Below are positions 30,498-34,471 of a stretch of DNA of 34,471 nt, one piece after another. Location of the stretch: contig MKST01000002.1 in the NCBI GenBank assembly GCA_001897355.1, positions 463,654 through 498,124 on the forward strand, written 5' to 3'. The notes beneath the pieces were generated by a model, which was given only the letters and a program-made list of their open reading frames with translations, did no database searches and had not been told where the DNA came from. Position 1 is the stretch's first letter. The number at the start of each line of letters is the position of its first letter. A program made the translations under genes and the position numbers. Origin of the DNA: Solirubrobacterales bacterium 67-14 (GTDB lineage Bacteria > Actinomycetota > Thermoleophilia > Solirubrobacterales > 70-9).

Positions 30498-31904
30498 CTA
30501 CCGCGGAGAGGCCAGGTAGAGGACGCGATCGCCGGAGGGCAGCTCTTCACGCCTTTCGACCGTGAATCGCTTCTCGAGCTCCCGCTCGAAGTTGCCCTCT
30601 TCGTAATCCGGGTTGGCCCCGTCATGCTTGTTCGCGAGGAGCGCCCGGACCATCGGGTCGGTGCGCTTCGGGAACTCGATCAGCAGCGTGGTGCCCATGT
30701 CCCGGGCCCACTGCAGGAAGTCGGCGATCGGAATGTTGGCGCTGATCGATACGTGATGGATCAGGGCCAGGGCCAGCATGAGGTCTGGGGCGCCGCGGTC
30801 GACCAGGGTCTTGCGCTCCAGGCCGCGCCAGCCCAGGGCCGGCGAGGGATCGGCCAGGTTCGAGACCAGCGGCAGGATCTTGGTGTTGCCCTCTTCCCGG
30901 AGTGAACGGTAGAGCGCCTCGACCGTGGCGTGGTCGAAGTCGAAGGCGACCACCCGGTCCGAGTTCTCCGCCGCGATGCGCGAGTAGGCACCGTCGTTGC
31001 AGCCCATGTCCCAGGTCAGGGCGGGCTTCTTCTCGGCGGCCACCTCGGCGACGAAGGACTGCTTGCGCTTGTCGTCGTCATCCGAGTAGGTGTTCGACTG
31101 GCGGTAGCCGCTCCAGGAGGTCTCGCCGGCCTTCCACTTCAGCTTCGAGACCAGCCGGTTCATCGATTCGAGCTGGGCCTTGATCTGGCCTGGCTTGACC
31201 TGGCGGGTGTTCTTGTTCTCCTCGGCACTGCCCGGGCCGGACTTGTTGGCCCGGCGGTCGAGCCGCGCGTGGAGGGAAGTGTGCAGGAAGACGCCGCGGC
31301 GCAGGCGGTCACGCAGGGAGAAGACCTTGATCGCGTCGATCGGTTGGATGCCGTCGATCGAGCCGCGCATCCAGGGCTGGAAGGGGATGTCCTTGTGGGC
31401 CTGGAAGAGCAGCGGGTAGAGGTAGAGCATGCAGAACTGGCGGTAGGCGATCCAGGGTTCGCCTTCGGTCTGCTTCTCGAAGCTGCCGATGTCGATGAAG
31501 GTCGGCTGCGACCCGATGAACTGGACGTTGTAGGGGGTCGCGTCCTTGAGGTCGAAGCCGTTCTCGATCGCCTCCGCCCCGAGCTGGAGCTGGAGCTTCG
31601 CCGCGTCCTGCAGCATGCTGAAGGTCCACTCGTACGGGTAGGAGACGAAGGGGATCCGGTCGTGCTCGAGCACCTTCGAAACCCCGGTCGGGAGCAGCTC
31701 CTGGCCCACGCCGGCAGCCGCAGGGTCGACCTCGCGAGTGCCGACCACCTGGCCGGCGGCGATCATCTTCTCGAGCAGGGGGCTGGCCGAGAGCGCATCC
31801 CAGTCCTCGGTGCCCTCCGGGCTCAGCGCTCGGTAAATCGCGTCGTCGGCAACGACGACGCGGCTATCACGGTCTCTGAACGAGCCCGGTTCTGCGGCTG
31901 TCAC
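30498..31904 (-). CDS. Kinase-like domain fused to class I SAM methyltransferase (NoeA-like)
   Basis: A 468-aa cytoplasmic protein, GTG start. The C-terminal half is a Rossmann methyltransferase: motif I WDMGCNDGAYSRIA (298-311), acidic FDFDHATVEAL (321-331), motif IV region DLMLALALIHHV (374-385). The N-terminal half has LKDATPYNVQF then FIDIGSF: D121, N126 and D138 have nearly the spacing of the catalytic-loop Asp/Asn and DFG Asp of kinases and aminoglycoside phosphotransferases, so I read it as a kinase-like or pseudokinase domain. No clear P-loop or VAIK-type Lys was found. I associate this architecture with NoeA-like nodulation-type methyltransferases, from memory. A linker of about 60 charged residues (220-280) separates the parts. 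Gap 4 bp to the YLDPG gene and 5 bp to the AlkP gene: tight operon. Confidence 0.75.
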   Translation of the reverse strand: MTAAEPGSFRDRDSRVVVADDAIYRALSPEGTEDWDALSASPLLEKMIAAGQVVGTREVDPAAAGVGQELLPTGVSKVLEHDRIPFVSYPYEWTFSMLQDAAKLQLQLGAEAIENGFDLKDATPYNVQFIGSQPTFIDIGSFEKQTEGEPWIAYRQFCMLYLYPLLFQAHKDIPFQPWMRGSIDGIQPIDAIKVFSLRDRLRRGVFLHTSLHARLDRRANKSGPGSAEENKNTRQVKPGQIKAQLESMNRLVSKLKWKAGETSWSGYRQSNTYSDDDDKRKQSFVAEVAAEKKPALTWDMGCNDGAYSRIAAENSDRVVAFDFDHATVEALYRSLREEGNTKILPLVSNLADPSPALGWRGLERKTLVDRGAPDLMLALALIHHVSISANIPIADFLQWARDMGTTLLIEFPKRTDPMVRALLANKHDGANPDYEEGNFERELEKRFTVERREELPSGDRVLYLASPR

Positions 31905-31908
31905 AGCC

Positions 31909-32127
31909 TTACTGCTCGGCGGGCTTGTCTTCGGGGGTTTCGGCGGGCGCCGCGGTTGCGGTGGCAGCGGCCTCGGGGGTCTCCTCGTCCTTCTTCCAGA
32001 AGAAGAGCTTCTTCTTCAGGTTCGAGCCGAAGGTACGGAAGGCGGCGCCGATGCCGGCAACTCCGGCCAGAACGGCGGCGAGGGCGGCGCTGACGCTGCC
32101 CGGGTCCAGGTAGGCAAAAATGTGCAT
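31909..32127 (-). CDS. Small YLDPG-type single-pass membrane protein
   Basis: A 72-aa protein with a short N-terminus ending in AYLDPGSVS, one hydrophobic helix (AALAAVLAGVAGIGAAF, about 13-29), a strongly basic stretch (NLKKKLFFWKK) and an acidic Ala/Pro/Thr-rich tail. The charge pattern places the tail in the cytoplasm. I recall small proteins with a YLDPGTGS-like start and one helix near envelope-polysaccharide genes in many bacteria; no function is known to me. ATG 32127 has AGAGAGG as a strong ribosome site. It is the first gene of the unit running into the kinase-like methyltransferase and AlkP copy 5, and could be an anchor or assembly factor for them (inference). Confidence 0.72.
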   Translation of the reverse strand: MHIFAYLDPGSVSAALAAVLAGVAGIGAAFRTFGSNLKKKLFFWKKDEETPEAAATATAAPAETPEDKPAEQ

Positions 32128-32170
32128 AAGTGATCCTCTCTTGAGCGGGACCGGCCAATGCCTTTGTTTA

Positions 32171-32192
32171 GCGGCTGGCGTTGACCGGCCGC
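32171..32192. terminator. Imperfect hairpin between carboxylase and YLDPG gene
   Basis: GCGGCTGG and CCGGCCGC can pair over 8 bp with one mismatch or wobble around a 6-nt loop, just after the carboxylase stop (minus strand). No T-tract follows on the minus strand, so termination there is doubtful. Confidence 0.3.
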
Positions 32193-32198
32193 GGAATG

Positions 32199-33968
32199 TT
32201 ACTCAATCGTGACCAAAGGGTCACCAGATGCGACCGCATCGCCAACGGAAATGCTGACCTTGCTGACCTTGCCGTCCTTGTGGGCGGTGATCTCGTTTTC
32301 CATTTTCATGGCCTCGATCACGCAGACCAGGTCGCCGGTCTTGACCTCGGCGCCTTCCTCGACCTCGAGCTTGAAGATCGAACCCTGGAGCGGTGAGGCG
32401 AGTACCGGGCCACCGGCTCCGCCGCCGCTGCCGGCCTTCTTTTCGCGCTTCGGCTTGGGGCCACCTGCTGCCGGAGCAGCTCCGTTGGTCGCGGCGAAAC
32501 CGGTCGCCTCGCCGATCACCTTGACGTCGAAGCGCTTGCCGGAAACCTCGACCAGGTAGTCGCGGGCCACCTTCTCGGCCTCGCCCTCGGCCGGTTCCGG
32601 AATCGAGTCGTCCTCGGGGTCCGTGGTCTTCAGCCACTTCTTGTCTTCCGTCAAGTCCTTGCAGGTCTCGCCGCGAGCCCACTGCTCGGTCTGGAGGATC
32701 GTCTTGTGGAAGGGGATCAGGGTAGAGAGCGGCGCGATCTCGTACTCGTCGAGGGCGCGCAGCATCCGCTTGGTGGCGGCCTCGCGGTCCTCGTCCCAGA
32801 CGATCAGCTTGGCGACCATCGGGTCGTACATCGGGGTGACCTCGGAGCCGGCCTTGACCCCGGAATCGACCCGTACGCCGGGGCCGGAAGGCTCGTCGTA
32901 GGTATCGATCGGGCCGGGGGCGGGAGCGAAGTTCATGTGCGCCTTCTCGGCGTTGATCCGGCACTCGATCGCCCACCCGTTGATCTCGACGTCTTCCTGC
33001 TTGAGGCTCAGTTCCTCGCCGTAGGCGATCTTGATCTGCTCGCGGACGATGTCGACCCCGGTGATCTCCTCGGTCACGCAGTGCTCGACCTGGACCCGGG
33101 TGTTCATCTCGAGGAAGAAGTACTCGTCGCCGACCTGCATGCCTTCGATCGTGCCGGCCGAGAAGTAGCCGACCGCGCGGGCCGCGTCGGTCGCGATCTT
33201 GCCGATCCGCTCGCGCATCTCTTCGTCCACGTGGGGCCCGGGGGCCTCCTCGATCAGCTTCTGGTGGCGGCGCTGGATCGAGCAGTCGCGCTCGCCGAGG
33301 TGGATCACGTTGCCGTGCTTGTCGGCCAGGACCTGGACCTCGACGTGACGTGGATCCTCGAGGTAGCGCTCGACGTAGACCCGGTCGTCGTTGAAGAACT
33401 TCATGCCCTCACGGCCGGAACCTTCGAAGGCCTCGGCCAGGTCGTCCGGGGTCATGGCGACGCGGAAGCCCTTGCCACCGCCACCGCCGACCGCCTTGCA
33501 GGCGACGGGGTAACCGGCCGTCTCGGCCTGGGCCCGGGCTTCTTCGAGATCCTTGGCAGGCTCGGTCGCGCCGGGAACGATCGGCACGCCCGCCTTCTCC
33601 ATGACCTCGCGGGCCATGGTCTTCGAACCCATCGCGTCGATCGCCGAAGCGGGCGGGCCGATGAAGACGATCCCAGCCTCATCCAGGGCGCGGGCGAAGT
33701 CGGCGTTCTCGGCCAGGAAGCCGTAACCGGGGTGGACGGCTTCGGCCCCGCTGTCCTTGCAGGCCTGGATGATCTTCTCGATCGAGAGGTAGCTCTCGGC
33801 CGGAAGCGCCGGCCCGATCAGGAAAGCCTCGTCACAGGCCTTGACATGCGGGGCATCCCGATCGGCCTCCGAGTACACGGCGACGGACGTGATGCCCATC
33901 TCCTTGCAGGCGCGGGCAACACGGATGGCGATTTCGCCACGATTGGCGATCAGGATCTTCGAAAACAT
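32199..33968 (-). CDS. Acetyl/propionyl-CoA carboxylase alpha chain (biotin carboxylase + BCCP fusion)
   Basis: A 589-aa fusion typical of actinobacterial acyl-CoA carboxylases (AccA3 type). Biotin carboxylase covers about 1-450: KILIANRGEIAIRVARA, EAVHPGYGFLAEN, ATP-grasp loop GGGGGKGFRVA, the bicarbonate-site RDCSIQRRHQK and EMNTRVQVEH. A linker with an Ala/Gly/Pro-rich, basic part precedes the biotinyl domain; Lys555 in EAMKMEN is the biotin site. The enzyme carboxylates biotin with ATP; a separate AccD-type carboxyltransferase, absent from this window, completes malonyl- or methylmalonyl-CoA formation for fatty acid synthesis. Start ATG 33968; TAAACT (33978-33983, minus strand) lies 9 nt upstream and may be a -10 box. 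Divergent from the PHP gene. Confidence 0.95.
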   Translation of the reverse strand: MFSKILIANRGEIAIRVARACKEMGITSVAVYSEADRDAPHVKACDEAFLIGPALPAESYLSIEKIIQACKDSGAEAVHPGYGFLAENADFARALDEAGIVFIGPPASAIDAMGSKTMAREVMEKAGVPIVPGATEPAKDLEEARAQAETAGYPVACKAVGGGGGKGFRVAMTPDDLAEAFEGSGREGMKFFNDDRVYVERYLEDPRHVEVQVLADKHGNVIHLGERDCSIQRRHQKLIEEAPGPHVDEEMRERIGKIATDAARAVGYFSAGTIEGMQVGDEYFFLEMNTRVQVEHCVTEEITGVDIVREQIKIAYGEELSLKQEDVEINGWAIECRINAEKAHMNFAPAPGPIDTYDEPSGPGVRVDSGVKAGSEVTPMYDPMVAKLIVWDEDREAATKRMLRALDEYEIAPLSTLIPFHKTILQTEQWARGETCKDLTEDKKWLKTTDPEDDSIPEPAEGEAEKVARDYLVEVSGKRFDVKVIGEATGFAATNGAAPAAGGPKPKREKKAGSGGGAGGPVLASPLQGSIFKLEVEEGAEVKTGDLVCVIEAMKMENEITAHKDGKVSKVSISVGDAVASGDPLVTIE

Positions 33969-34031
33969 AGCCGCAGCAGTTTATTTGTCGGGGCCATACC
34001 GGGGCTCTTCGATCCTTAACATGCGTTCCTC
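33969..34031. promoter_or_regulatory. Divergent promoter region, carboxylase / PHP gene
   Basis: A 63-bp region, the least GC-rich intergenic stretch nearby. TAAACT (33978-33983, minus) and TAACAT (34017-34022, plus) each end 9 nt before a start codon that has no Shine-Dalgarno, consistent with very short leaders. Motif matching only. Confidence 0.35.
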
Positions 34032-34471
34032 ATGATCGAACTTCAGTCTCATTCCGTTGTCTCTGATGGCCAGCTGGAACCGGCAGGCGTGGTTGAGGAA
34101 GCCGCGAAGGCCGGGGTCGAGGTGTTGGCCCTGACCGACCATGACGGGGTGGCCGGGGTTCCCGAGGCGATCGAGGCCGGGGAGCGGCTGGGCGTGGAGA
34201 TCGTGCCGGCGGTCGAGATGTCCTCGGTCCATGAGTACGCCGAGGACCTGCACATCTGCGGCTACTGGGTGGATGTCGAGGAGATCACCCCGGCCTGCGA
34301 GCGGGCCCAGGAGGAGCGGCGGAACCGGGCGAAGAAGATCGTCCAGAACCTGCGGGACCACGGTTTCGACCTGACCTTCGAGGACGCGGTCCGCGAGGCC
34401 GGCGCGGCAGATGCGATCGGCCGGCCGCACATCGCCAAGGCGGCCGGGGCGACCGGCAATCTCGGCCCCTT
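34032..34471 (+). CDS. PHP-domain phosphoesterase, N-terminal part (runs off right edge)
   Basis: From ATG 34032 the frame is open for 146 codons to the window end. PHP motifs in order: SHSVVSDG (H7, D12), LTDHDGVAGV (D36, H37, D38), AVEMSS (E62), HICGYW (H74) and IGRPHIA (H133). This pattern fits the TrpH/YciV group, which removes phosphate from 3',5'-nucleoside bisphosphates or trims short RNAs. The first metal-ligand His of the usual L-H-x-H motif is Gln5 here (ELQSHS), so one metal site may be altered. No Shine-Dalgarno is visible; a TAACAT box lies 9 nt before the start. The C-terminal part, including the last metal-ligand motif, is outside the window. Confidence 0.85.
   Translation, partial: MIELQSHSVVSDGQLEPAGVVEEAAKAGVEVLALTDHDGVAGVPEAIEAGERLGVEIVPAVEMSSVHEYAEDLHICGYWVDVEEITPACERAQEERRNRAKKIVQNLRDHGFDLTFEDAVREAGAADAIGRPHIAKAAGATGNLGP

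Overview
The window is about 34.5 kb of high-GC DNA with tightly packed genes, many 4-bp start/stop overlaps and GTG/TTG starts. The gene content (mycobacterial-type GpgS next to a dihydropteroate synthase, DtxR-type regulator, biotin carboxylase fused to BCCP, actinobacterial-style secreted sulfatases) points to an Actinomycetota chromosome. A Thermoleophilia/Solirubrobacterales-like origin is my best guess, but it is inference. No plasmid, phage, IS element, tRNA, rRNA or CRISPR array was seen.

Layout. (1) 1-2631: the 5' end of a divergent folP on the minus strand (runs off the left edge), then gpgS, a HAD-IIB sugar phosphatase and a DtxR-family metal regulator on the plus strand. gpgS plus the phosphatase form a plausible two-step glucosylglycerate pathway. 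(2) 2651-4380, minus: a VapBC-type toxin-antitoxin pair with a dyad operator, behind a PLP aminotransferase. (3) 4446-10539, minus: sucC-sucD followed by two membrane-anchored alkaline-phosphatase-superfamily (AlkP) enzymes. (4) 10634-13113, plus: a HAD hydrolase with an unusual motif I, then the first secreted formylglycine-type sulfatase. (5) 13189-16760, minus: two overlapping secreted arylsulfate sulfotransferase (ASST) paralogues. (6) 16871-18675: an orphan adenine-type DNA methyltransferase carrying a perfect 44-bp palindrome inside its reading frame, convergent with a GNAT acetyltransferase. (7) 18703-23229, minus: two more membrane AlkP enzymes, one with a collagen-like Gly-X-Thr insert. 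(8) 23304-28342, plus: three tandem secreted sulfatases. (9) 28339-32127, minus: a three-gene unit made of a small YLDPG-type membrane protein, a kinase-like/methyltransferase fusion and a fifth membrane AlkP enzyme. (10) 32199-33968, minus: acyl-CoA carboxylase biotin carboxylase/BCCP. (11) 34032 to the right edge, plus: a PHP-domain phosphoesterase, truncated by the window.

The main theme is an envelope or extracellular sulfate/phosphate-ester region: four secreted Cys-type (CxPSR) sulfatases, two ASSTs that can move sulfate between aryl groups, and five polytopic membrane enzymes. All five membrane enzymes have Thr where sulfatases have the formylglycine Cys, so they are more likely phospho-group transferases or hydrolases of the LtaS type than sulfatases. 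The least described unit is the YLDPG protein / kinase-like methyltransferase / Thr-type AlkP operon at 28339-32127. No gap above 300 bp without a gene was found; the largest intergenic regions are about 110 bp.
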